Assembly (NCBI GenBank): GCA_046160485.1
Contig: JBJXGV010000028.1
Coordinates: forward strand, 124,001-188,000
Direction: 5' to 3'
Length of the DNA: 64,000 nt
DNA from: JBJXGV01 sp046160485
Lineage (GTDB): Bacteria; Orphanbacterota; Orphanbacteria; JBJXGV01
Below are positions 9,230 through 19,040 of the stretch, piece after piece (positions within the stretch are counted from its first letter, which is position 1; every line of letters starts with the position of its first letter). The position numbers and the translations under genes are program-made. Below the pieces are notes generated by a model. The model was not told the origin of the DNA, made no database searches, and was given only the letters and a program-made list of their open reading frames with translations.

Positions 9230-10561
9230 ATGCCGCGAATCGCCCTTCACACGTTCGGTTGCAAGATCAACCAATACGAATCCCAGGGAATGGGCGAGGC
9301 ACTCGTGCGCGCGGGACACACGCTCGCGCTCGAGGATGAAGGCGCCGACGTCCACCTGATCAATTCGTGCACCGTGACCGAGTCGAGCGATGCGCAGTGC
9401 CGTCTGTTGATTCGGCGGGTCACGCGCGCAAATCCCGGGGCGCGGATCGTCGTGACGGGCTGTTACGCCGAGCGTGAGCCGGAGGCGGTTGCGGCGCTTC
9501 CGGGCGTGACCCGCGTCGTGGCGCACGCGGAGAAGGGGCGAATCGCAGAACACGTCGCCGCCGCGCTTCGTGGCGCGCAAGCCCAGGAGCGTGATGGCGT
9601 CGCGGCGCGGCGCATCGGCGCCGGAGCGATTTCGGCGCGCAAGGGCGCCGCGTTCGATGAAACGCCCGTGACGTTCTTCGCGCGGCGGACGCGCGCAACC
9701 CTCAAGGTTCAAGACGGCTGCGACAAGCAGTGCGGCTTCTGCATCATTCCGCAGGTGCGCGGCGCAAGCCGCAGCCGCTCGGCGGAGCAAGTCGTCGCCG
9801 AAGCAGAGCGGTTCATCGCGGCGGGGTACCTCGAAATCGTTCTGGCGGGCATTCATCTCGGAAGCTGGCGCGACCCGTCCGGCAACGGACGCCTCGAAGA
9901 CCTCGTCGAGTGCCTCCTCCAACTTCCCGGCCTTGCGCGGCTGCGCATCTCATCGCTCGAGCCGCAGCACCTCACGGAGCGGCTTCTCGCGCTGACGGAC
10001 TCGCCACGCCTCTTGCCTTTCTTTCATCTGCCGCTTCAATCCGGCGACGAGGGGGTCCTGCGCCGCATGCGGCGCGGGTACACGGCCGCGCTCTACTCCG
10101 CGCGTGTCGAAGCGCTCGCCGCGCGCGCGCCCGAGACGGGAATCGGCGCGGACATCATCGTCGGTTATCCCGGCGAGGACGACGCGGCGTTCGAACGCGG
10201 CTATCGGTTCGTCGACGCGCTCCCGCTCTCGCATCTGCACGTCTTTTCGTTTTCCTCGCGGCCGGGTACACACGCCGCGACGCTCGAGGGCGCCGTTTCG
10301 CGCGACGCGATTCGCGAACGGAGCGCGCGAATGCACGAGCTCGCCGAGCGCAAGGCGGCGGCGTTCCGCGCACGATTCTCGGGTTCGCGTGCTCAGGTGC
10401 TCGTCGAGCGGAAGAGAACTCGCGCGGGCCGGTTGACCGGGCTGACCGAGAACTACATCCGCGTCGAGATGCTCGGACGCGGCGATCTTGCCAACCGGAT
10501 CGTGACGGCGACGCTGCGCGACGAGGACGGGGCGATGCTCGCGATTCCGGAGGCCGCATGA
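9230..10561 (+). CDS. mtaB: tRNA t6A37 methylthiotransferase MtaB
   Basis: Radical-SAM enzyme that adds a methylthio group to N6-threonylcarbamoyladenosine at tRNA position 37, giving ms2t6A. The 443 residues begin with the UPF0004 domain (TFGCKINQYESQ, cysteines at about 10, 46 and 80). Next comes the radical-SAM cluster CDKQCGFC near residue 164 and a C-terminal TRAM-like region. The CKIN variant of the first cysteine motif separates it from MiaB, which has CQMN here. The last codon overlaps the next ATG. Confidence 0.93.
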   Translation: MPRIALHTFGCKINQYESQGMGEALVRAGHTLALEDEGADVHLINSCTVTESSDAQCRLLIRRVTRANPGARIVVTGCYAEREPEAVAALPGVTRVVAHAEKGRIAEHVAAALRGAQAQERDGVAARRIGAGAISARKGAAFDETPVTFFARRTRATLKVQDGCDKQCGFCIIPQVRGASRSRSAEQVVAEAERFIAAGYLEIVLAGIHLGSWRDPSGNGRLEDLVECLLQLPGLARLRISSLEPQHLTERLLALTDSPRLLPFFHLPLQSGDEGVLRRMRRGYTAALYSARVEALAARAPETGIGADIIVGYPGEDDAAFERGYRFVDALPLSHLHVFSFSSRPGTHAATLEGAVSRDAIRERSARMHELAERKAAAFRARFSGSRAQVLVERKRTRAGRLTGLTENYIRVEMLGRGDLANRIVTATLRDEDGAMLAIPEAA

Positions 10562-11934
10562 CCGCTGGAAACGCGCGCACGTTCTACATCGAAAGCTATG
10601 GCTGCCAGATGAACGAGTACGACGCCGCGTTCATTTCCGCGACGCTCAAGCGCGATGGCTACACACAGGTCACGACCGCGGAGGCGGCGGATCTCATTTT
10701 GTTGAACACGTGCGCGGTTCGCGAGCACGCCGAGGAGCGCGTTCTCGGGCGGATCGGCGAGCTGCGCCGCGTCAAAGACCGCCGGCCCGGCACGATTCTC
10801 GCCGTCGCCGGCTGCATGGCGCAGCGCATGGGAGACGCGATCGCGAAACGCGCCGCGCACGTCGATCTGGTACTCGGCACCGACTCCTACCGCCGCCTGC
10901 CCGACCTGCTCGACCGCTTCGCCACCGAGGGCGATCCGCTCGTCGACGTCGAGGTTTCCGCGACGCTCGTCTACGGCGGGACCGCCGAGATCACGCCGTT
11001 TGGGCGCGCGTTCGTCAGCATCATGCAGGGTTGCAATTCGTTCTGCACGTTCTGCATCGTTCCGCTGGTTCGCGGCCGCGAGCGCTCGAAGTCGCCGGAC
11101 GAAATCGTCGCGGAGGTCGCGACGCTGCGCGACCAAGGTTGCCGCGAGGTTACCCTCCTCGGTCAGAAGGTGAACGCGTATCGATGCGATGACGTCGACT
11201 TCGCGTCTCTTCTGGAGCGCATCGACCGTGAAGCGCCGGTGCCGCGCATCCGCTTCACGTCGTCGCATCCGCGCCACTTCACGTCGCGCCTTCTCGATGC
11301 GATGCGGAATTGCGCGTCCGTGTGCGAGCATCTCCACCTGCCGGTGCAGTCGGGATCGCTTCCGATTCTGCGGCGCATGCGCCGGCACTACACACCGTCG
11401 TGGTATCTCGAAAACGTCGCGCGTGCACGCGAGCGCATCGCTGGGCTCGGGCTGACGACGGATATCATCGTCGGCTTTCCCGGCGAGAGCGACGCCGACT
11501 TCGACGCGACTCTGGCGCTCATGGACGCGGCCGCGTTCGACGCGTCGTACATCTTCAAGTATTCGCCGCGCCCCGAAACGCGGGCGTACGACATCGAGGA
11601 CTCGGTGCCCGAGACCGTCAAGCAGGAGCGCCTGGAGCGCGCGCTATCGCTCCAGAAGCGACTCGCGGAGCGGCGAAACCGCGCGCTCCTCGGCCGCCGC
11701 GAGTCGGTGCTGATCGAATCCGAGAACACACGCGACGCGGGGACGTGGCTCGGCCGCCTGCGCAACAACAAGACCGTTGTACTGATTTCCGAGAAGCCAC
11801 GAACCCGCGGAGAATTCGTGGTCGCCGAGATCACCGCGTGCCGCGGCGCCGGATTGCTGGGTGTTGTCACCGACGAGGCCCCGCGCGAGACCGCCGCGGC
11901 GCCTCTTTGGCTTCCCGAGGAGGTGGCACCATGA
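10558..11934 (+). CDS. miaB: tRNA-2-methylthio-N6-isopentenyladenosine synthase MiaB
   Basis: Radical-SAM methylthiotransferase acting on i6A37, the product of MiaA, which is encoded about 7 kb downstream. The 458 residues start ESYGCQMNEYD. They carry the radical-SAM motif CNSFCTFC near residue 161, PLVRGRERS, LPVQSGS and a C-terminal TRAM region. The start overlaps mtaB by ATGA and the end overlaps lapA, so three functions share one transcript. The side-by-side paralogues MtaB and MiaB are easily distinguished by their first cysteine motifs. Confidence 0.96.
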   Translation: MTAGNARTFYIESYGCQMNEYDAAFISATLKRDGYTQVTTAEAADLILLNTCAVREHAEERVLGRIGELRRVKDRRPGTILAVAGCMAQRMGDAIAKRAAHVDLVLGTDSYRRLPDLLDRFATEGDPLVDVEVSATLVYGGTAEITPFGRAFVSIMQGCNSFCTFCIVPLVRGRERSKSPDEIVAEVATLRDQGCREVTLLGQKVNAYRCDDVDFASLLERIDREAPVPRIRFTSSHPRHFTSRLLDAMRNCASVCEHLHLPVQSGSLPILRRMRRHYTPSWYLENVARARERIAGLGLTTDIIVGFPGESDADFDATLALMDAAAFDASYIFKYSPRPETRAYDIEDSVPETVKQERLERALSLQKRLAERRNRALLGRRESVLIESENTRDAGTWLGRLRNNKTVVLISEKPRTRGEFVVAEITACRGAGLLGVVTDEAPRETAAAPLWLPEEVAP

Positions 11935-12281
11935 ACGTCTTTCGAATCGTGACGAGCGCGCTTCTCTTCTTGCTCGTCCTCGCGATGATCACGTTCGCGG
12001 TTTTGAATCCCGAGGACCGCGTCGACATCCACCTCGGCTTCCAAGACTACACGCGCGTGCCGCTCGTCATCGCGCTCGGCGTCGCGTTCGGCGTCGGCAT
12101 CATCTTCACGCTCGTCTTCGTCATCGTCTACCTTGTCGACCTCTTCGGCACGATTCGCGCGCTGCGAAAAGAGAACAAACTCATGAAGCGCGAGCTGACC
12201 GATCTTCGGAACCTTCCGATCGAGGAAGACGAAAACGATCACGAGGCGATGGACCTGCGACCCACGGAAGCGGCGCGATGA
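11931..12281 (+). CDS. LapA-domain inner membrane protein
   Basis: A 116-residue protein of the LapA (DUF1049) family. It has two membrane segments (about residues 7-27 and 45-70) with the family motif FAVLNPEDRVDIHLGF between them, and a charged cytoplasmic tail. In Escherichia coli LapA accompanies LapB, which tunes lipopolysaccharide synthesis; here too a TPR protein follows with an ATGA overlap. Function is inferred from the family and the pairing. Confidence 0.8.
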   Translation: MNVFRIVTSALLFLLVLAMITFAVLNPEDRVDIHLGFQDYTRVPLVIALGVAFGVGIIFTLVFVIVYLVDLFGTIRALRKENKLMKRELTDLRNLPIEEDENDHEAMDLRPTEAAR

Positions 12282-13480
12282 CTCCGGGATTTCTCGTCAT
12301 CGTTTTCGTCGCGATCGTCACGCTTCTCGCGTTCCTCCTGATCCGCGAGCGCCGATTGTCGCGGCGGCAAGTCGTCAAGGAGTCGGCGTACACGCGCGGG
12401 CTCTCGGCGCTCATCGACGGCGACGACCACTTGGCGCTCGACCTTCTCAAGGACGCCGTTCGCGAGGATTCCGCGAACATCGACGCGTACATCCGCCTCG
12501 GCGATCTCTACCGGCGCAAGGGGAAGCCGACTCACGCATATCAAATTCACCGCGCGCTCCTCGTCCGCGCCGCGCTCGCGCCCCCGGCGGAGGCGCGAAT
12601 CCTCCAGTCGCTCGCGGAGGACCTTCTCGACCTCGAGCAATACGGCCGCGTTCGCGACGTTCTCACCGATCTGCTCAAACATCCCGCGGAGGGCGTGCGC
12701 CAGGCGCGAGTCGCACTGATCGCCGAACGCGCCGGCGAGTGGGAGAAGGCGTACGAGATCCGAAAAGAGATGTGGAAGGGCGAAAAGGGCGGCGAGAAGA
12801 TGCAGCGGCGCATCGCGCTGTATCGGACGTGGACGGCGAGCCAGATCAAGCGCAAGGACGAGACGCGCGACGTGCGCGACAAACTTCGCGACGCGCTCAA
12901 GTCGGACGCGGCGTGCGTCCCCGCGCATCTGGCGCTCGGCGACACGCTCTACATGGCGACCGATCTCGACGAGGCGATCCAGCATTGGCGCCGCATCGTC
13001 GATCAGCACCCGGGCTTTGCTTACCTCACGTTCGAACGCCTCGAGCAGGCCTTCTTCGACCGCGGCACGCTCGGGCGCGGAAAAGTCGGGGATCTCGAGG
13101 CGATCTACGATCGCCTTCTGCAAGCGCACCCCGAGGATGTCTCGACGCTGGAAGCTCTCGGGAATCTGCATCACAAGCGCGGCGAACTCGCCGATGCGAT
13201 CGCCGTGTGTCAGAAGGCGCTCGAGATTTCCCCCAAGTCGCGAGCAATCCGCCGGCGTCTTGTGCTGTACCTCCACGAAGCGGGACGCACGCGCGAATCC
13301 GAGCGCGAGCTGGACCAGCTCCTACAGTTTGTCGCCAACGGCGACGTCGACCCCGTCGTGCGCGCGCGAGAGTCGGCGGCGATTCGTCCGATTTGGGAGT
13401 GCACCGAACTCGATGACTGGAATCTTTTCGTCAAGACCTTCACGCCAGGAAAGGCCGCGCGCGACGCGAAGAAGCGCTAG
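12278..13480 (+). CDS. LapB-like TPR protein anchored in the membrane
   Basis: The 400-residue protein has an N-terminal membrane anchor (about residues 4-22) followed by tetratricopeptide repeats, clearest at VPAHLALGDTLYMATDLDEA and TLEALGNLHHKRGELADA. Order and topology match LapB (YciM), the adaptor that controls LpxC turnover in enterobacteria. The C-terminal rubredoxin-like domain of LapB, with two CxxC pairs, is not seen: only a single cysteine remains in WECTELDDWNLF. The start overlaps lapA by ATGA. The role in LPS control is therefore uncertain. Confidence 0.75.
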   Translation: MTPGFLVIVFVAIVTLLAFLLIRERRLSRRQVVKESAYTRGLSALIDGDDHLALDLLKDAVREDSANIDAYIRLGDLYRRKGKPTHAYQIHRALLVRAALAPPAEARILQSLAEDLLDLEQYGRVRDVLTDLLKHPAEGVRQARVALIAERAGEWEKAYEIRKEMWKGEKGGEKMQRRIALYRTWTASQIKRKDETRDVRDKLRDALKSDAACVPAHLALGDTLYMATDLDEAIQHWRRIVDQHPGFAYLTFERLEQAFFDRGTLGRGKVGDLEAIYDRLLQAHPEDVSTLEALGNLHHKRGELADAIAVCQKALEISPKSRAIRRRLVLYLHEAGRTRESERELDQLLQFVANGDVDPVVRARESAAIRPIWECTELDDWNLFVKTFTPGKAARDAKKR

Positions 13481-14570
13481 TCTCGCGCTCGCGTTTCTCT
13501 GCGTCTGCCTCCTCGCCCCTTCGCAGGCGCAGAGCGCGCGGCAGAAAGCGGGCGCCTCCGAGCCGGCGGCCGATCTTCTCCGCGAGGTGCGCGATCGCGC
13601 CAAGGCCGGCGAGCGCCGCGAGGCCCTCGCGATGATCGACACGTTTCTGGCCGAGAGCCCTCCGAGCGCGCTGACGCCGGCGGCGCTCCTCTTGGCCGCG
13701 AGTCTCGACACGAACGCCGAACGCGCGGCCGAGCGCTGGTCACGCATTCTCAGCACATACGACGCCTCGCCCGAGGCGGAGGCCGCGGCGCTTTTGCTCA
13801 TGCGGTATGAGTTCGCGATGGGTTTCTATCCCCGCGTGGTCGAGGACGCGCAGGAGCTTCTTTCGAAGAGACGCACGGGGGAACCGGCAAGCTCCGAGGC
13901 GGCATATTGGTCGCTTCTGGCGCGCGTGGCCCGCGGCGACGATCCGGCGAAAATCGCCCCCGCTCTCGAACGCATCGAAGCGTCGCCATGGTCGGGGCGC
14001 GCGGCGGTGGCGCTTGGCGAAGCCTACTTGGCGCGCGGCGCCGCCGAGCGGGCGCTCGAACTGGCCGCCCGCGAATCCGACAGTCGCGAAGACGACGCCG
14101 TCGCGTGCGCAGCGCTCTATCTCGAAGCGCGCGCGCTCTGGTTCGTCGCCGACTCGAGCGGTGCGACCCGAGCGTTAGAACGCATCGTTCGGCGATTCCC
14201 CGGCTCGATCGAGGCTGCAAAGGCGCGAGCCTCACTTGAGTCGAGCGGCTCCGGGCGGCGAATTCCCGATGCGGCGGAAGGCGCCACGCGTTACGCTGTC
14301 GGGATCGGCGAGTTCGCGACACTCGCCGATGCCGAACGCTTCGTGGAGCAGTTTTCGGCGCGGCGCGCCGAGCAGCCGCGAATCGTTCCCATCGAGGACG
14401 AAGAACCAGCGCGCGGCGACGATAGCGACGAGCGCGGCGAGAAAACGCGCGATGGCGCCGCGGTGCGCTACCAAGTTTCCGTAGGGGAGTTCGCGACGCC
14501 CGCACACGCGCAGGACCTCGTCGCGGATCTTGAACACGAGGGGTTCGACGCGCACGTGGTCCGGCGCTAG
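13413..14570 (+). CDS. Secreted TPR protein with two SPOR domains
   Basis: A 385-residue exported protein. A signal-like segment (SLALAFLCVCLLAPSQAQS, about residues 23-41) is followed by a helical TPR-like region. Two SPOR-type repeats follow, YAVGIGEFATLADAERF (about residue 290) and YQVSVGEFATPAHAQDL (about residue 355). SPOR domains bind denuded peptidoglycan at division sites, so a periplasmic cell-wall role is likely. The only usable start is ATG 13413, 68 bases inside the upstream gene; no ATG, GTG or TTG lies closer to the signal peptide. Confidence 0.7.
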   Translation: MTGIFSSRPSRQERPRATRRSASLALAFLCVCLLAPSQAQSARQKAGASEPAADLLREVRDRAKAGERREALAMIDTFLAESPPSALTPAALLLAASLDTNAERAAERWSRILSTYDASPEAEAAALLLMRYEFAMGFYPRVVEDAQELLSKRRTGEPASSEAAYWSLLARVARGDDPAKIAPALERIEASPWSGRAAVALGEAYLARGAAERALELAARESDSREDDAVACAALYLEARALWFVADSSGATRALERIVRRFPGSIEAAKARASLESSGSGRRIPDAAEGATRYAVGIGEFATLADAERFVEQFSARRAEQPRIVPIEDEEPARGDDSDERGEKTRDGAAVRYQVSVGEFATPAHAQDLVADLEHEGFDAHVVRR

Positions 14571-14603
14571 GGCGCAGGCAACAGGGGATTCGGTTCGGCA
14601 GCG

Positions 14604-17243
14604 ATGAGAGACGAGAGCACCGAAACACCGATGATGCGCCAGTATCGCGCCGCCAAGCGCGATCACCCGGATGCGATCCTGCTATTCCGCATGGGCGATT
14701 TCTACGAGATGTTCGACGAGGACGCGGTTGTCGCGTCGAAGCTTCTCGGTCTGACGCTCACGACGCGCGACAAGGGGAAGCCCGAGCCGGTGCCGATGGC
14801 GGGGGTTCCGTGGCATGCCGCCGAGAACTACATCGGGCGGCTCGTGCGCGCGGGTCTCAAGGTCACGATCTGCGATCAGGTCGAAGATCCGCGCAAGGCG
14901 AAAGGACTCGTTCGCCGCGAGGTCACCGAGATCGTCACGCCCGGCACGATCCTCTCCGACGCGCTCCTCTCGCGCGAGCGCGACAGTTATCTCGCCGCGA
15001 TTTTCCCCGACGGAAACCGCGTTGGTCTTGCCGCGCTCTCGCTCTCGTCGGGTGATTTCTGGGTCGCCGAGTGCGATCGCGCGCGGCTCGACGACGAACT
15101 CGATCTCGTCATTCCCGCGGAAGTTCTCCTGCCCGATTCGATGCGAGGCAAGGAACACGAACTCGTCGGTGCGCTCTCGCCGCCGCCCGCCCTGACGTGG
15201 ATCGACACATGGAAGTGGGGCGAGGCCGAGGCGATTCGCGTTTTGTCGCAGCAGTTTCACACGGCCGGCATCGACGGTTTCGGGATCGATCACCTGAAAC
15301 TTGCGACGCGCGCGGCGGGCGTCGTGCTCGCGTACCTGCGGACGCTCGGGCGCGGCCACCTCGAACACGTCACGCGCGTCACCGAGCGGCGCCGCGCCGC
15401 GCACCTCATCCTCGACGAAACGACGCGCAAGAACCTCGAGATCCTCGAGCCCGTGGGCGCCGGCGCGACCGTGACGTCCCTGGCGGGAAGCGTCGATCGA
15501 ACGCGCAGCGCGATGGGCGCGCGGCTTCTGCGGCGCTGGCTCGCCGAACCGCTCGCCGACGCGCCCGCGATTCGCGCGCGCCTGCTCGCCGTTCGCGAGA
15601 TGGTGGAGCGGCGCACGATGCGCGGCCGGCTTCGCGACGCGCTGCGCGAGGTGCGCGATCTCGAGCGTGCCGCGGCGCGGCTCGTATGCGAGAAGGCGAC
15701 GCCGCGAGATCTCGTGGAGATCGCTGCGTGCGTGCGCGCGGCCGCCGAGGTTCACGAGGCGCTCTCCGTAGCGCGCGCACCCGTCGTCGCGCGTCTCTCG
15801 GCCGATTGGGACGGCTGCCGCGACGTCGCCGCAACCATCGAAACCGCCCTCGACAGCGCGCCCGCGCTCAACCCGCGCGAAGGCGGCGTCATGCGCGACG
15901 GGTGGAGCGGCGATCTCGACGACATCCGCGCCGTTCTGCGCGACGGGAAAAACTGGGTGCTCGCCTACCAAGAACGCGAACGCGCCCGCTCGGGAATCGC
16001 AACGCTTAAGGTCGGCTTCAATCGCGTGTTCGGCTACTACATCGAGGTGACGCGGACGCAGAAGGACCGAGTCCCCGCCGACTACATCCGCAAACAGACG
16101 CTCGCGAACGCCGAACGATTCGTCACGGAAGAACTGCGTGCCTTCGAAGAGAAGAGTCTCGACGCGGAGGAACGTGTCGGAGCGCTCGAGGAATCGCTCT
16201 TCATCACGCTTCGAAAGCAGCTCGCGAAGGAGGGGGCGCGTCTCACCGGGCTCGCCGGCGCGCTCGCGCGGGCAGATGTTTACTCCTCGCTCGCTGAACT
16301 TGCGGTTGAACGCGGCTACGTCGAGCCGACGATCGAAGACGAGAGCATTCTCGAGATCACACAGGGGAGGCACCCGGTGCTCGAACGCCTCCTCCCTCCG
16401 GGCGAGTTCATCGCGAACGACTTGGCGATCGATGTCGCGACCTCGCAGATCCATTTGATCACAGGACCGAACATGGCGGGGAAGTCGACGTTTCTGCGGC
16501 AGACGGCGCTCATCGTGATTCTCGCGCAAGCGGGCTCCTTCGTTCCGGCCGCAGGCGCGCGCATCGGCGTGGTCGATCGCATCTTTACGCGAATCGGCGC
16601 GCGCGACGACTTGGCCCGCGGCCAAAGCACCTTTCTCGTCGAGATGATCGAAACCGCGCGCATCGTTCATCAAGCTTCGCCTCGCAGCCTCGTGCTCCTC
16701 GACGAGGTCGGGCGCGGCACGAGTACGTTCGACGGACTCTCGATCGCGTGGGCCGTCGTCGAACACCTGCACGAAACCGCCGCGGTCGCCGCGCGCACGC
16801 TCTTCGCGACGCACTACCACGAGTTGACGGACCTAGCGCTCACGCTGCCGCGCGTGCGCAATTTTCACGTCGAAGTGCGCGAATGGGAGGGAGGCGTCGT
16901 TTTTCTGCGCCGCATTCTCGCCGGCGGCACCGACCGGTCGTACGGAATTCACGTCGCGTCGCTCGCGGGGCTTCCGCGCAGCGTCATTGCGCGCGCGCGC
17001 GAAGTTTTGCGCAATCTCGAAGCGGGCGAGATCGGCGAGGAGGGACTTCCCGCGCTCGCGAAGGGCGCGGCGGGGCCGCGCGTCACGCCGCCGTCGCAGC
17101 TCCCGTTGTTAGCCGTCACTCCGCTGCCGGCCAGCGAGATCGAGGCTGAGATTCGCGTGCTCGACGTCGACGGCCTGACACCGATGGCCGCGCTCGAACG
17201 CATCGCCGAGTGGAAACGCCGCCTCGACGAGGAGAGCGCGTGA
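14604..17243 (+). CDS. mutS: DNA mismatch repair protein MutS
   Basis: Recognises base mismatches and small loops, then recruits MutL. The 879 residues contain the mismatch-binding motif GDFYEMFDEDA near residue 30, the lever/clamp domains, Walker A GPNMAGKST near residue 622 and DEVGRGTSTFDG near residue 698. The C-terminus has the usual helix-turn-helix region. It overlaps mutL by four bases (GTGA), so the two partners are translationally coupled. Confidence 0.98.
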   Translation: MRDESTETPMMRQYRAAKRDHPDAILLFRMGDFYEMFDEDAVVASKLLGLTLTTRDKGKPEPVPMAGVPWHAAENYIGRLVRAGLKVTICDQVEDPRKAKGLVRREVTEIVTPGTILSDALLSRERDSYLAAIFPDGNRVGLAALSLSSGDFWVAECDRARLDDELDLVIPAEVLLPDSMRGKEHELVGALSPPPALTWIDTWKWGEAEAIRVLSQQFHTAGIDGFGIDHLKLATRAAGVVLAYLRTLGRGHLEHVTRVTERRRAAHLILDETTRKNLEILEPVGAGATVTSLAGSVDRTRSAMGARLLRRWLAEPLADAPAIRARLLAVREMVERRTMRGRLRDALREVRDLERAAARLVCEKATPRDLVEIAACVRAAAEVHEALSVARAPVVARLSADWDGCRDVAATIETALDSAPALNPREGGVMRDGWSGDLDDIRAVLRDGKNWVLAYQERERARSGIATLKVGFNRVFGYYIEVTRTQKDRVPADYIRKQTLANAERFVTEELRAFEEKSLDAEERVGALEESLFITLRKQLAKEGARLTGLAGALARADVYSSLAELAVERGYVEPTIEDESILEITQGRHPVLERLLPPGEFIANDLAIDVATSQIHLITGPNMAGKSTFLRQTALIVILAQAGSFVPAAGARIGVVDRIFTRIGARDDLARGQSTFLVEMIETARIVHQASPRSLVLLDEVGRGTSTFDGLSIAWAVVEHLHETAAVAARTLFATHYHELTDLALTLPRVRNFHVEVREWEGGVVFLRRILAGGTDRSYGIHVASLAGLPRSVIARAREVLRNLEAGEIGEEGLPALAKGAAGPRVTPPSQLPLLAVTPLPASEIEAEIRVLDVDGLTPMAALERIAEWKRRLDEESA

Positions 17244-19039
17244 GCGAAGCGGGCCGCATCCGCCGCCTCCCTCGCGACGTCATCGAGAAGATCGCAGCGG
17301 GAGAAGTCATCGAGCGCCCCGCATCGGTCGTGAAGGAGCTTGTCGAAAACGCGCTCGACGCGGGCGCCACGGAGATCGTCGTTTCGATCGACCGGGGCGC
17401 GGACCTGCGCATCGCGGTCGCGGACGACGGGCTCGGCATGGTGCCCGACGACGCGCGCCTTGCGTTCGAGCGGCACGCCACGAGCAAGGTCGGCGCTCAA
17501 AGCGATCTCGACGCCGTTGTGACGCTCGGCTTTCGCGGCGAAGCGCTTGCGGCGATCGCGGCCGTTTCGGAAGCGGAAATCGTAAGCGCTCCTGCGCACG
17601 CCGGAGCGACACGCGTGCGGATGCGCGGCGGCGAGCTGGTCGCCACGGAAGCGGCGGCGCGCGCGCGCGGCACGACCGTCACCGTCTCGAATCTGTTCTT
17701 CAATACGCCCGCACGGCGCAAGTTTCTCAAGCGCGACGCGACCGAAGTTCGCGCGATCGAGCGCGAGGTGATCGCGCACGCGTTCGCGGCGGAGGGTGTC
17801 GGTTTCACGTTCATCGAGAACGGCGAAACGCGCTTTCGGCTGACCGCGCAAATCTCGGTTGCGACGCGCATGGATACACTCTTCGGCGGCGGCCTCGGCG
17901 ACGAGTTGCTCGCGATCGGCGGAGAGGCCGGGGACGCCTCCGTCAGCGGATTCATCAGCCCGCCGCGGCGCTCGCGGGGCATCGCGGACGGGATATACCT
18001 GGCGGTGAACGGCCGGCCGATCGAGAGCCGGGCGCTTCAGCGCGCAATCCTCCAGGGCTACGAACCGCTCTTGGCATCGCGCCGCTATCCGCTCGCGGCG
18101 GTCATGCTTCGCATTCCGTTCGCGCAGGTCGATCCCAACGTTCATCCGACGAAGCGCGAGGTGCGTTTCGTCGCGGAGCAGGATCTATTTCGTCTCGTGC
18201 GCCGCTCGGTGGCGCGCGCGCTCAACGGCGCCGGACTGGTTCCCGATTTCTCCGCGCCGATCCAAGCGCTCGCGCAGGGCGGGGAGCCAGCGCCAGCGGA
18301 AAGGCTCCCGTTCGCCCGCGAGTCGGGTGCGTCGTGGAGTTCGTGGAACGAGCCGCCCGCGCGCGGCGCGGCTCCCGATTCGCTTCGCGACGCGGATGCG
18401 GCGCGCGCCGATGCGACGAGCGCGCTCGAAGTCGCGGATGGCGCGAGCGGACGCGCCGTACTCGAGAGCCTGCTCGCCGCGCCGGCGATCCTGCAAGCGC
18501 ACCGAACCTATCTCGTCGCGGAGTCCGTCGAGGGGCTCCTGCTCGTCGACCAGCACACGGCGCACGAACGCATACTCTTCGAGGAAGGACTCGCGCGTAT
18601 CGCGGCGAAGAGTCCCGCGCGCCAGCCACTGCTGGTGCCCGCGACGCTTTCGCTTGCGCCCGCCGATGCGCGCCGGCTCGAGGAGCATGCCGACGCGCTG
18701 GCCGCGCTCGGATTCGACCTGCGGGCGATCGGGCCCGACACGTTTCTCGTCGAGGCCGTACCGATGGAGCGCCGAGGGGAGGATATCGGCCGCTGGATCG
18801 GCGAGATCGTCGAGAATCTCGCGCGCGATTCGTCTCCGCAAGATCGTCTCGTGCGCGCGGCGCGCTCGTACGCGTGCAAGACAGCCGTTCGCGCCGGCGA
18901 TACGCTTCGCCCCGCGGAGATTCGCTCGCTCTTGACGCGCTTGGCGCGCGCGGAGAATCCCTTCGCATGCCCGCATGGCCGTCCCGTCGTTGCCCGTGTT
19001 CGTCTGCGCGACATCGAGCGACTCTTCGGTCGTCGCTAG
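17240..19039 (+). CDS. mutL: DNA mismatch repair endonuclease MutL
   Basis: The 599-residue GHKL ATPase has ENALDAGAT, DDGLGM and GFRGEALAAI in the N-terminal domain. The C-terminal half carries the endonuclease motif in the form DQHTAHE near residue 436, plus ACKTAVRAGD and CPHGRP near residue 577, the metal-binding elements of nicking MutL. The organism therefore probably uses MutH-independent repair. The start is GTG 17240, overlapping the mutS stop. Confidence 0.96.
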   Translation: MSEAGRIRRLPRDVIEKIAAGEVIERPASVVKELVENALDAGATEIVVSIDRGADLRIAVADDGLGMVPDDARLAFERHATSKVGAQSDLDAVVTLGFRGEALAAIAAVSEAEIVSAPAHAGATRVRMRGGELVATEAAARARGTTVTVSNLFFNTPARRKFLKRDATEVRAIEREVIAHAFAAEGVGFTFIENGETRFRLTAQISVATRMDTLFGGGLGDELLAIGGEAGDASVSGFISPPRRSRGIADGIYLAVNGRPIESRALQRAILQGYEPLLASRRYPLAAVMLRIPFAQVDPNVHPTKREVRFVAEQDLFRLVRRSVARALNGAGLVPDFSAPIQALAQGGEPAPAERLPFARESGASWSSWNEPPARGAAPDSLRDADAARADATSALEVADGASGRAVLESLLAAPAILQAHRTYLVAESVEGLLLVDQHTAHERILFEEGLARIAAKSPARQPLLVPATLSLAPADARRLEEHADALAALGFDLRAIGPDTFLVEAVPMERRGEDIGRWIGEIVENLARDSSPQDRLVRAARSYACKTAVRAGDTLRPAEIRSLLTRLARAENPFACPHGRPVVARVRLRDIERLFGRR

Positions 19040-19040
19040 A

